From Xiphophorus maculatus (Eukaryota > Chordata > Actinopteri > Cyprinodontiformes > Poeciliidae): 64,000 nt of DNA. The notes beneath the pieces are model-generated. The model was not told the origin of the DNA, ran no database searches, and saw nothing but the letters and a program-made list of their open reading frames with translations. This document shows positions 1 through 11,374 of this stretch, piece after piece (position 1 is the stretch's first letter; the number at the start of each line of letters is the position of its first letter). The translations under genes and the position numbers were made by a program. Location: contig NC_036453.1 of assembly GCF_002775205.1 (NCBI RefSeq), forward strand, positions 25,156,713 to 25,220,712, read 5' to 3'.

Positions 1-332
1 ACAGCTTGATGATAACGATATCGGATCTTTGAGTATTAGCCGATACCAATATTGGCCCAATACGATATGAGCATGAATCACTCATACTTTTATTATTTAT
101 TTTAGAAAAGGCTCGATCAAACAGATCAATAGTCAAGGACAATAAATATGAGAACAACTGACCAATTTATTATTTACCAACCCGTCTGCGTGCGTGAAAT
201 ACTGGAGCAAATGTTCTTTGGGCATGCTTATATCCCAGATGCTAGATGCAGGCCAATATAATCTGATACACAATTTTTTTTGGCTGTTGTCAGACCAATA
301 TCCGATATCAATATCGGATCGGGACACCCCTA
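1..332. mobile_element. DNA-transposon-like repeat (left end cut by window)
   Basis: This stretch contains repeated CGATAT/ATCGGAT words and ends ATCGGATCGGGACACCCCTA, a terminal sequence I associate with an abundant fish MITE. It lies in an ERAL1 intron upstream of the exon at 400. Confidence 0.5.
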
Positions 333-399
333 GATTTAAGCAAATTGTGCAGCTCTAGAGAAAAGACCTGTATCAGTCGGTTTTGTGCTCATTTTGCAG

Positions 400-3300
400 A
401 TTTTGCTGGACACCCCAGGCCTCACCACACCGTTGAAGGCTAAAAGGTGCACTTCGTGTTCACTTATTTGTTGCTATTAAATGTCTCTAGTCTGTAACGG
501 ATCCTCTGCTTTCACAGACACCAGCTGGAGAAATCCTTGCTCGTGGATCCCTGGAACACCGTCAAAGAAGCTGACCTGAGTATGAGATGTTCACGTCTAG
601 ATCTGAGCTGCGCTTGTGGTTTGAATGTTTCCGTATGAATCAAACTGTTGTCGATTTCCAGTGGTTGTCATGGTGGACGTGTCAGACAGATGGATGTGCC
701 TCACGCTGGACTTCGAGGTGTTGAAATGTCTAGCCAAGCATCCGCATACCCCAGCAATCCTGGTGCTCAACAAGGTACTCATGTCTCATACTGTCCTCAC
801 ATTGTGATGCTGCCACCAACACGATGTTCTACTTTTTGTTGATACTGGGGATGGATCATGTGACTGAAAAACATATCACAATATAAGGGTTTCATAATTA
901 TTGATTCGTTTTTTGTTTTAAATATCTGAAATACTGCCAAACTGATGGCGTAACCCTTCCTGTTTTAGTCACAGTTTTCACTCTACGTTGTTGGTTTTTT
1001 AAGCAGTTATAAGGAACTGTGGTAAAACATAAAAATGGTCATGCGAAAGTCACTCAATGGGCTGTTGCTAGGTAACCAAAGAGGGAGTTGGTTAGTTAAT
1101 GCCACCATCCTAGCTTAGCTGACAGTGACAGGTTGAGCATCTAAAGTCTTTCTTCTGCCTACATCCCCCAGAATGCTTTGTGGTTCTGGATCGGAGTTCA
1201 GTGAAATTATTGAATATTTTATCGGACATATTATCCATTGATATTGATCACGTCCATTGCAACATATACATTTTTATTTATTTATTGTTCAGCACTATTT
1301 GTTTAAATTTTGAAATAGTTTTTCATCTCTTGTAATTTTTCAGTTAAAAACAAACAAAGGTTATACACAACAAGGCTAAAATGACTTAACTACACAAATT
1401 TAATAGCAAATGAATATAAATATCCCACAAAAGCATTAAAGTTTGTGGCTGTGGTTCAACAAAATGTGAAAAAGTCAAAGGGAGTGTACACCTTGTGCTT
1501 CAAATTATTAAAGGAAATCTCTTATTATCCATCAAACATCTAAAAGAAGCACTTCCCACTCTCACCACTCTGTGCTTTATGAGCGATGGTAAAAGATCAA
1601 TCTTTGTCAGTCTGCCATGCTGTCTATTCTAACTTCTCAAATCCAGTTTGTGGCTCTTGGCTTCAAGCCTTTTGGCTCCTGCAGCTCTGCTGCGGTTCCT
1701 CTCTCCTCCATTTTCAATCTACATCATATAGAAGAGCCAAGTTTTTCTTGAACATAACCCAAAACTAAGGGAAAAAAAAAAGCTTGTGCTTCCATGTGCA
1801 CTTTAAGAAAAGCCTTTTGTGATGTTTTAAGGTGGACCTGTTGAAGGCCAAGAACAGGCTGCTGGACATCACGGCGCAGCTGACGTGTGGCGTGGTGAAC
1901 GGACGGAGGCTGCGGGTCAGGCCCGTCATCAAGCCTCCCTGGGCTAAAAAGAAACCAGAGAGGAGTTCCGAGTTATCGCCCGACGAGGAAGCGGCAGCGC
2001 TGGAGGGCGGTGAAACGCCAGACTCTGTGCTGAGCAAAGAGAAACTGAAGCAGCTGAAGAGTCAGCAGGGCTGGCCTCACTTTAAGGACGTCTTCATGCT
2101 GTCTTCTGTGGACAGAGAGGATGTGGAGACTCTGAAGGTGAGCGGTCACACAAGACAGGGATGCATGGGGTGTTTAAAACTCGTTACACCGTAGTTACAC
2201 TCACTGCGCTAACTATCTTGGTAATGTGGAACAAAATTTTTAAAAAGTATGCTAAGGTAATAACATAAAGTTTCCAAAGTATGAGTTATTTGGCTTCTCT
2301 TCTAGAGTTAAACTAAGTAACAAAAGTGGAAAAGCATAATTAATGCTGTAAATATTAGAAGAGTATTTATAAGTAAATTAATATGATGGTTTACATTAAA
2401 CTTCTGTACTAATGTAGTTGTTGGAGTCAGCAGCAGAAAAAATACATTACCTGCAGAGCCCTGCAAAAGTATTCATATCTATCTGTCATGACACATTTTG
2501 CTGGATGATAAATTGTCATAGTAATTATCGCGATAAAAGATACTATTGTTGTTTTGAGACCATTTTTACATAAATTGATAATGGAATAATAAATCAAGTT
2601 TGCCCTCATAAAGAGCAATAAATCTACATATCCCTTAATAAACAGGGTAAGTTTTGAAACTTTGAAAACCATCCCTGCTCCGTCTTCCTCTTCATAAATA
2701 TCTTTCGGTTTGTGCCGGTCCGCCACATAAAATCGAAATAAATACGTCGAAGTTTGCGGTTGTCACACGTTCAGATGTGAAAACAACCGCACACGACCGT
2801 AAGTTGTGAATGCGTTTTACATATTGTTTGTTCTTGCAGAGCTACTTCCTGGCTGAAGCCAAGCCCGGGCCCTGGAAGTACCACAGCGAGGTTCTGACTG
2901 ACCAGAGTCCAGAGGACGTCTGCACCAACATCATCAGGGAAAAGCTGCTGGAGTATCTGCCACAGGAAGTGCCCTACTCCATGACCCAGGTGAGGAGAGC
3001 CGTCACAGCACTGTGGCCTGTTTAGAGCACAAGTACGCGTTTCATCTTGGCCTGAACCTAATGATTATTTTAGTAATCAATTAATCTGTCAATTATTCTA
3101 AAGATTAATCGATTAATAGAAATATTGGTGCACTCTGCAGATTTTTTTACTTAACCACTTCAGCCTTTTTCTTTCACACAATATTAGAAATACATTAAAT
3201 GATGCAATTAAATGCATAACTCAGTTCTTTTTCAAAACAACCATTTTAGGCACTTTTTTTGTTGATCTTTTTGCTAAAGCTAAACAAATGCTTCTAATAT

Positions 3301-6300
3301 GAACATGTGAAAAGCTCAGCCTTGCTGCTTTACCTACATCAGTGTAGGGCTGGTCTTTTATTTTTATTTTTTTTTATCTATTAACCAATTAATAATTGGG
3401 CAGCAAAAGATGCTTGATAGGATTTTTAACAGAATTTGAACTAAATGAAGCTAAAACCGTTCCACTTGAGGACTTCTGGGTAGAGCATATTTTACAGATA
3501 AAGAATTAATCTTAAATGCAAAATGTATATATTATTAGTTCAGTTTTGACTTAATTTCTGCTCTGAGCATGTAGTTCTTGTAGGAATTGTTTTAGTTTTA
3601 GGTTTTGTTTTAGTCTGAATACTCCAGTTAATTAATCAATTACTAAATTATTTGACAATTATTCAAATAATTGATTTGCCACAATTAATCATGATTAATA
3701 AATAAATTAATCGTTTCAGCCCCGGGTTCATAAAAAGAGGTTATTTTCTTCATGACATCGTAAATTGCACTGCCGTTTCTTCTTGTGTTTTGGAATTTTA
3801 GTTTCAAAATTTGTTGTGCAAAATTTCTGGTGTACTTTTGACAGCTCAATTCATCTTAAAGGATTTTATTATATAAAAGCAACACGTATGAAATAAGAAC
3901 TATATTTACAGCCTCTGATCTCCATTCAGGGCTCTTTTCTTAAACTCCCCAGATGTTTATTTGACCTAACATTTAGTTTTGTTCGTAAATGCAGATAGTT
4001 TCTACTCTTAAAATCTGTCTCTGTTTTCAGTCTATTGAACTCTGGCAGGATGGAGAAAACGGGGAGCTGGATATTTCTGTGAAACTGTACACCCAGAAAG
4101 AAACTCACATGGTAAGTACTCCAGCGTTTCTGTCTGGTTGTAAAGCGTCTGGCAGCTTCACGTGCCTGCATGTCCGCTTGATGGTTGGACATTAACTGTG
4201 TTTACCTGCAGTTTAGCCTGTATATACACACTGCATCATTTAGCTGCGGCAGCTGTCCAGCAGCTTAACCCAGAAACGTCTCCGCGGAGACAAACGTGCA
4301 CGTCCCGGTCGGTGTAAACGCCTGAGACTTTGGCTTTCCTCAAGCTCTTCATCCGGTGACATCACGAGGTCAAAATGTGCAGCTGGACGCTGTTTACAGA
4401 CAAGCGTCACATAAGTATGCTGATGTTAACATTTATCTGCGTGTAATCTTTAAGAGAGGCCTCCCAGAGTCATCCTGGTTGACTGTGAATGTGACATTAT
4501 GTTTAGAATGATTAATTTTATGCTCCATTTTTAGGATAGAAAAGTTAAATTGTTAGTCTGTAACGTGTATTCTGTTTATCTAGCATTCATTGAAACATGA
4601 ACATTTGACTCAATTTGGATTTTTTTCAACCAAGAAATTTACCCAAAGGATCCTTTAATATCAAAGCGAAAACTGATTTCTACAAAACGGTGACAATTAA
4701 ACAAAAATGGGTATCGTAAAATAAGTGACTGCGTAAATATTTACCCCCTTTGAAGCGACTGACCTAATTCAACAGAGGGCCAGCCAAATGGTGCTGTTAG
4801 TCTCACAGTGAGTGGAGTGGGGCTCAGGGACTGTGTGTCAAGTGATTGTAGCATAAAGACAGCTGGAAGGTCCTTTCAGTACTCCTGGCTATCACTTATT
4901 TTATGTTACTTTTCTTTTTTTACTTAATTGTCATTATTTTGTAGAAATCAGTTTTCACTTAGATAAAAACTGATTTCTGTTGTATAAAACAAAGCCACAT
5001 TTTTTTGATCACGATTGATTTGTAAAAGAACTAAAAGGAGTAAAACACCTTTTTAAAGGCACTGTTTATACATATATTCCCCATTTACCCCTATCTTAAA
5101 CTTCTTTTCTTTTTTTATCTCATAAATATTTAATCAACCTTTTTGGACTCTGCATATTAGATGAGAAAGAACATTTGTAGATGCCTCTGTGCTGCTGAGT
5201 GTTTCGAGGCCACTGCCCTCTTAGAAGAACTTGGTTTTCCAGCTTGGGTAAGGAAAGCAAATTGGAGCTCTGCAAACCGATGACTGACCAACAGCCTCTG
5301 AATAATGTTTGACATTAAGTTATATTTTCTGGCCTTTCTGGTCATTTCATAGAATGGACACAGGGAAATATAGTTTATATGCAGTGTAATTGTTTGTAAT
5401 TTCCAACAGGAAAGCAGGTAGTCTTCTAAAACATATCACAAGGTTGGGTCACAGAGAGAGAGGCATCTTGACTCCATCTCTCTAGTCCAGATCATCTGGA
5501 GCTCCGGGTCGTCTCTCCTGCTTTAGATCAGTTAGTTTTAGACATGGACTGTATCCAGGTTTTAAAAAGTCATGGCTTTTCAACCATAACTTGAAAAAGC
5601 GCTGAAATGATTTATCGACTTAAGCGCGATGATTTGATTGTTGAAATCATCAAAGAATCTAGTAATCGATTCAACGTTAACTGGGATATACAGACTCAAA
5701 AACATGCCTTTTACACGCCATCAGAAGAGTAATTGGGCCAAATCTGTATTTAAAAATATATTCATTTTGCATTTACGGTTAAAAAAAAACTTCAGTCTGT
5801 AAATATGTTCTATCCAGAAACCCTCAGTTTTACCTTCACCTAATTCAAATTTTGAATTATCTTCTATTAAGCACATTTTGCTATCCAGATATTAATAAAA
5901 TTTGAAGTACTTATTTTTTATGTATTTCTAATAATGCATAAAATATTCTTAAGTGGTTAAATAAAAAATCTGCAGAATATCCCAAATTTTTTAATCGATT
6001 AATCGTCAGAATAATATATTACGTCCGCTGCAGCCTTTGTTACATTTAGGCCAATATGCAATGAAGGTTAAAGATATGGAACAAAATACCAATAATAATA
6101 ATATGTTATGGATCACATATGTCTGGTAATCAAGCCATACCAATTTATCAACCTGAGTAACACAATACACTAAATTGTACTGTAAATAAACCAACATAAA
6201 GGAATTTATTTGTTTATTTTACTAAAGCTTTCTGCACATTTTTATACATTCTGCTTTTTTTCCTGAATCTTATTCTATTTTAAATTCATTTCAGTTCTTT

Positions 6301-6591
6301 GTCTTCTAACCTGTGTTCCAGTAGTTTTTCCCTCAGATCTGTTTTTATTTTTAGTCATTTAATATTAAGCTCTTCGGTCAAAAATTTATTGGTTTTTTTT
6401 TTCGATGAATCGATCATATCGAGACAGAACGAAACCTGTTGCGTCGCTTCTCGTGTCTGCAGACCATGGTGATCGGCGCCGCCGGCCAGACGGTGGCGCG
6501 CATCGCCCGGGAGGCGGGGGAGGACCTCAGCCGGGTCTACCTGAGGGACGTCAGGCTGAAGATCTCTGCTAAGATGAAGAAGAAGAAGTGA
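400..6591 (+). CDS. eral1: ERAL1, Era-like mitochondrial GTPase / 12S rRNA chaperone (3' seven exons; 5' end outside window)
   Basis: Coding exons at 400-446, 518-579, 662-774, 1832-2137, 2840-2989, 4031-4111 and 6463-6591 join in frame to 295 residues plus TGA. All have AG/GT borders. The G3 motif DTPG lies in the first exon. The G4 motif NKVD is cut by an intron between K and V (774/1832). A charged linker follows, then a stretch close to human ERAL1 ([16 protein letters not shown] in 2840-2989), and a C-terminal KH domain ending in a lysine run. Known role: ERAL1 binds the 3' end of mitochondrial 12S rRNA and is needed for small-subunit assembly. The P-loop (G1) and mitochondrial targeting exons are missing because the gene runs off the left edge. 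The KH GxxG loop reads GAAG, without the basic residue seen in human GPKG. The downstream neighbour FLOT2 is convergent. The family call is firm; exact exon edges are inferred from sequence. Confidence 0.95.
845..1380. repeat. Interspersed repeat family D, copy 1
   Basis: The block ATTGATTCG...AAATATCTGAAATACTGCC near 895-945 recurs at 38735-38785. The block TCTGCCTACATCCCCCAGAATGC (1156 onward) recurs near 21125. The shared order suggests fragments of one unnamed transposon family. It fills the ERAL1 intron between 774 and 1832; the rest of that intron shows nothing else. Confidence 0.45.
2480..2620. repeat. Interspersed repeat family C, copy 1 (fragment)
   Basis: It shares the motif order TGTCA...ACATTTTGCTGG..GATAAATTG...TTTTGAGACCATTTT with 48974-49475 and 55775-56350. 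It is diverged and truncated, and lies in the ERAL1 intron before exon 2840. Confidence 0.5.
3052..3722 (+). mobile_element. Interspersed repeat family B, copy 1 (TAGGGCTG...CAGCCCTA type)
   Basis: It starts CTAATGATTATTTTAGTAATC and ends TTAATCGTTTCAGCCCC. The same ends occur at 17948-18320 and 52222-52439, and inverted at 5599-6036. Many ATTAAT/ATTGAT words make it locally palindromic. It lies in an ERAL1 intron. Confidence 0.6.
4690..4910 (+). mobile_element. Tc1-like transposon end fragment (probable)
   Basis: The run GTAAATATTTACCCCCTTTG..., CAGCCAAATGGTGCTGTTAG and CAAGTGATTGTAGCATAAAG matches the 5' flank I remember from fish Tc1-like elements. No transposase coding remains here. The call rests on memory of the family. 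Confidence 0.35.
5599..6036 (-). mobile_element. Interspersed repeat family B, copy 2 (inverted)
   Basis: It begins GCTGAAATGATTTATCGACT and ends TTAATCGATTAATCGTCAGA...GCTGCAGCCT, the reverse of the other copies. It is heavily diverged and lies in the ERAL1 intron before the last exon. Confidence 0.5.
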
Positions 6592-6925
6592 AGAAGACCG
6601 AGAGCTCCTGGAACCTTTCTGCCTGCTCTATTGTGACTCTTTTTTTCTCTCTGCCAAAGACAGAACCGGAGCTAAAGAGGTTATGGCCTCATCATGAGTA
6701 TGCCACGGAGCCGGGAGGCAGCATATGCGCCGTCTCCAGTCCAAGAACCGCCATGGACCTGGCGCCTGTCTCACAAAAGGACGTTTTACTCCTCCTTTGT
6801 TTCATTTCAGGAACCCACTGTGTCTTCGTTTAACCCGTTTGCAGGGACATGTTACTGTATTTAGAAGTGAGGGCAGGGTGTCCAAACTTTACGCAGACAA
6901 CAGACGAATCGAAATGTTGCAGCAG

Positions 6926-6931
6926 AATAAA
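6926..6931 (+). terminator. Candidate ERAL1 polyadenylation signal AATAAA
   Basis: This is an AATAAA hexamer about 335 bases after the ERAL1 stop at 6589-6591, in a gene-free stretch. It is the first canonical hexamer I noticed on the + strand after the stop. The cleavage site itself cannot be seen. Confidence 0.4.
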
Positions 6932-7658
6932 ACCCAGCTTGAAGTGTCGGCGTATTTTTAAGCTCCGGTACCTTTTTGGTAGCAAACATGACACGGCGGC
7001 TCATCAAATGGATGTTTTGACACGACTTTGACAGCTCCTTCATGGCTGAGCGGGTTTGGCAGGCTGTGAAAAGGCCGACGTTTTTATCTTTGGCTCTCAG
7101 GGCTTTTTCTTCCCTCGGCGGGCACAAACGCTGCGCTGTAGATAAACCGAAGGCGAGAGCTGCACCGTCATGTTCACTCACATGTCCCTGATGTACCGTC
7201 CAACCCAGTTCCCTCCACTCCCTTCATCACTTTAGCCGTCTCTGCTGCCCTTTGAAGTGTAGCCATCCATCTCTGCGACCATCACTTTCCCTCTTTTTCT
7301 TCTTCTTCTTCTCCTCCGTGTTTTTAACCCTCGCTCCGTTCTTTTGGCTCCTATAAAGCCCGTCTCTGCCTCCGAGGGGCTACATTGTCTCCCTAATGGA
7401 TGGGGAAAGTGGAGCACTAACCTGATGCTAAAGTGGGTCAGATAATGGGGATTAGATTCATTCCCGCTGCCTGTGGGTTAACTCAGCAGTTCAGGGCATC
7501 TTGATGAATAACCAGTTAGTAAGTGTCCTGATGTCAGGGAAGGGGGGTGATAGTTTCCTCACAGACTGAAGCCGTCAGTCCCCGAAGCGCTCCTTGTTCT
7601 CTGAACAGCTGCTACCTCCCCTCTTGATTTGACAGAGCAAAAAATCGCTGCCTTAGAC

Positions 7659-7950
7659 CAGTGGTTCTCAAACTTTTTTCAGTGATGTACCCCCTTAAAA
7701 ATATATTTTTAGTCAAGTACCCCCTGACACGGGCAAAACATTTTTGGAATAAAACAGAGGTACAGTGCTGTAAATACCCTGTAAATACTGAATATAAAAT
7801 TCAGTGCATGAACACACATTTATATTTTATCGAACTTTTTACAAAATAATTTTTCCCAAGACTTATTATGAGGAGCCTACTGATTTTTTACCCCCTGCAG
7901 TACCTCCACGTACCCCCAGGGGTACGCGTACCCCCATTTGAGAACCACTG
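7659..7950. mobile_element. hAT-Charlie-like MITE with intact target duplication
   Basis: The 14-bp terminal inverted repeat CAGTGGTTCTCAAA at 7659 matches TTTGAGAACCACTG ending at 7950. The 8-bp direct duplication CCTTAGAC sits at 7651-7658 and 7951-7958. Both ends carry GTACCCCC runs just inside the inverted repeats. At 292 bp it is far too short for a transposase. The 8-bp duplication and CAGTGGTTC ends are hAT hallmarks. Confidence 0.88.
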
Positions 7951-7989
7951 CCTTAGACAAGCTAACTCCAGCTCAGTCCAGAAAATTAA

Positions 7990-8410
7990 TTTAGATCTAA
8001 TGCAGGATGTCCACGCATTCTTAAAAAGTCTACAAGTCATATAACTGAATTTTTTAAAAAAAAAAAAAGTAAATTAACCTTAGATAAGTTAATCATAATG
8101 GTAAATTAAAATGTTGTTTCGCCACGTCTATTTAACCCCGTATATTTGTTTTTTTCTTGCTGAACTTTTCTGTCAGGCAAAAGCTTGAGTCGCACTCTTC
8201 ATTGCGATTCGGTTGAACCTGCCGGTAATTAGCACTAATATGCCCAACACTTGCTATCTGGCTAGCATGTGTTGAATAGTTTTATACAATACTTATCATG
8301 GGGTGGGTGAAAATGTACTGACGTTTGGACAATATTCATACATTTCACTCATAACTGTCTTAAAAAGTATCTTAAACAGTTACAAAGTCTTAAATTTGAA
8401 TTTTTGAAAC
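7990..8410. mobile_element. Interspersed repeat family G, copy 1
   Basis: The ends GGATGTCCACGC..TTAAAAAGTCT and TCTTAAATTTGAATTTTTGAAACCTACAG match, inverted, the start of 43672-44220 (GGGTGTCTGCAGGTTTCAGC..AAATTTACGACTT). This is a typical decayed DNA-transposon-like repeat of fish. Confidence 0.4.
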
Positions 8411-9439
8411 CTACAGAAACACAAAACCATTAAGAGCAGATTCTACAAATAAAAGAGGCACTCATGTAAGGGAGACAACCACCATTTTTATTTGACATTA
8501 TTGGTTTAAGTGTGACAATGCTCCAGCTCGTCCTTTCCTTCGTCGTCATTGAGCGAAGGCCGTAGAACCCTTACCATTACTAAAACTCAGTAATGGTAAC
8601 GGTTTAACTGCCCTCCTCGGCTGTGTGTTCGGCCCCCTGACGTTTCAGTCCGAGTCTCCTCCGGCGCCGGCGGAGGTGGAATGATACCCTGGATAGTACA
8701 TCATCTATACTGTAGTGTCTCTTTAAAAAACTTACAGTATAAGATGATATCCTGTCCAGGGCACAAGACAGAACAGCCAAGCAGCTCGTCTGGAATCTGC
8801 AACAAAAAATTGGGGTGAAAATGACTTAAAAATGCAAATAAATTCAGATTAACTGGCCGTAGCCTCATGTCTGAGCTGTTCTCACCTGTTTGCACCTTGT
8901 CATTAGACGTCTTCATTACAAGTGTTCACGTCTGGTCCATGTCTCCTAACTGCTCAGTCTGTTGGGCTCCAGCACTTAAAAGGTTGCCCCCCTCAGCTCA
9001 TTAGCATACCGTGATGACTTCTGGGGTGGACCAGAGAGGTTGTTTTTTTTTATTTTTCTCCTTATCTTCTCTCAACCTGATTGCCACAGTCCAGTAAAGG
9101 TCCACACCCTTGTGCCTCGTCCTGAGGCTGTTACGGAGACGCCACAAATGTGTCCTGAATGCAAGAGTGGCGAGAAGAAAGGGACTGTTGAGAACCCAAT
9201 GAACCCAGTTAGAAGTTTCCTACATGCCATGAAGGGAGCATGTCGAAGTTGGATTAGACCAAACTGTAATATTTCAGTCTACAGGTGCATTTCCAAATGT
9301 AATATTGTCTAAAGGTTCAACAGCTTTTGTCACACAAAATCATACCACGCATAATTACAGCACATATGATGAAATGTTTCAATACCTTTCATTTCTTATC
9401 ATTTTGATGATTATGACTTAAAGATCATGAAAAACCCAA

Positions 9440-9650
9440 ATTGTCTCAGAAAATTTGAACCGCAGTCCAAGAAAGTTTAAAGATTTGGCCAACAAAATAG
9501 AAAACGACTGATGACCCCCCAAAAATGTGGCAATTATCTTTTCTATTTTAATAAGGCACGTTATATTTTGGATCTTTAAAGATTCGTATAATCCATTATT
9601 AAATAAATGTTTATTATTGAGCAGACTACACTGAAATAACAAACTATAAA
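9440..9650 (+). repeat. Interspersed repeat family F, copy 1
   Basis: It shares the order GACCAGCAAAATAGAAAAC-like, GACCCC..AAATTTGG-like and ATGTTTATTATTGAGCAG blocks with 20755-20960, in the same orientation and at moderate divergence. Unnamed family. Confidence 0.45.
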
Positions 9651-10677
9651 CTAATTTTTGCTGTTTAAATTAGCCAGTTTTAGTACCAAGGGTGAAAGGT
9701 TTGGTACTAAAACTTTTAGTACCAACCTGCTATAGAAGCTGGATGTTCATAGAGTTCATCAAACATATTTGTAGACAGGTGAGTGGAAGGCATGCAGAAT
9801 AAATGCTACAAATGTCAATTCTTGTATCGAGTCGCTCCTGAACTGGAAACGATGTCAGAAGCTTGTAGCCTTGGGATAAGGAGAAAAGCAGCTGGATTGT
9901 TGTTCAGTGGTTAAAATTTCCTCTTTTTATATTAAAGCAAATTCTGCATTTCATTTGGAAGTCAAGGGCCCAGAGTCTGGAGGAAGAGTGAAGACTGAAG
10001 TTTAGTTTATTGCTTTATTTAGAGCCATACAAAAAGAAGAAAGAATGCATCTGATGCCTCTTCCTGGGTGTAAAAGGAACAAATAAAATGGCTACTACAC
10101 TTTAGAGTATGTAGAAATCTAACTTGTTTGTCTTCTTGAATTAGAAAAAAGAAACATGGCTGCATCACTATGCTTCACCAAGAGGGCCTTTAAATTTGGC
10201 TTCTAAGGCAGGCCACACAGTTCAGACTTTTAGTTTTAAATAATAATAACAATAGTAATAATTAACTAAATGTTTCCCTTCCATTACACAGTGATGCACT
10301 AATTTGTGTAGGTCTATCATTTAAGGTTTCAGCGTAATACATTGAACTTCGTGGTCGTAATGTTGCTAAATGAATTCCTCTCAGCCACACTGTTTTCCAT
10401 TTTTCTGTCTTGCTGTGGCCTTTGACCTTTCTTGGCTACACTTTAATCAGAAGAATCCCGACAGTCAGCCAAGACAACGTCCCTTCATAAAGCCACTAAG
10501 ACCTTTATCTCCCCATGTGGAAATAAATCTAACGTTCAGCATCTCTTCACTCCTCCGGATCTCCTCGCTGCTGGATTTATGCGCAAAGCGTTCACTGTTT
10601 GGAATTTAATACCTCTATATGCCAGCTGATGTGGCGTTATCTGACTTATTAAAGCTGCCATGTTTCTGTCTTTCTTT

Positions 10678-10678
<1 letters not shown>

Positions 10679-10708
<30 letters not shown>

Positions 10709-10720
10709 GTGTGTGTGTGT
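10679..10720. repeat. (GT)n microsatellite
   Basis: This is about 21 GT units with one GC interruption. Confidence 0.95.
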
Positions 10721-10877
10721 CCTCAGCCAGGTGGCGGGATGAGGAGGAATGCATTCTCATCCTCGTCACGTTCGCGGCGTCAAATCACGGCTGAGCTGTG
10801 ATGGAGTGCGTTTCCTGCTGCGTTTTGTCTTTAATCCCTGACAGTTTGTCCACGTACGTTTAAAAATAAACCGTTTT

Positions 10878-10904
10878 TTCTTCTTCTTCTTCTTCTTCTT
10901 CTTC
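10878..10904. repeat. (TTC)9 microsatellite
   Basis: Nine perfect TTC units, followed by CTCCTGG. Confidence 0.95.
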
Positions 10905-11280
10905 CTCCTGGAGGAATCAAGTCGTCTGACTTGAAGGTTTTCAGCTCCACTCCGCCAATAAACCGACATCAGGATTCAGGCTGGAGAAAGTTTGAGGAGC
11001 TGCTAAAACGGCTTCGGGGCAATTTAGCGGAACAGGGAGGAGGTTTTGTCCAGGTACACTGACTTTTCAAGCGGCACTGATGAATGCCCCCTCCTCTGAA
11101 ACCGAGTCATTAATATGGAAATACCCTCCGTATTCTTAATGCGCTCCTCTAAGGTCAGTGTCATTTATCACACTTCCTCTCCAGTACGGTTGAGACAAAA
11201 ATCCAGTAATTTACTCTGGTAATGATGTGTGTGTTCCTCAGAAAGGGCCCGGGTTAGGTGGGACCCGGTGACTCCTGGTC

Positions 11281-11281
<1 letters not shown>

Positions 11282-11373
<92 letters not shown>
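11282..11373. repeat. (GT)46 microsatellite
   Basis: A 92-base perfect GT run, the longest simple tract in the window. It is likely highly variable in length and a weak point for assembly. Confidence 0.97.
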
Positions 11374-11374
<1 letters not shown>

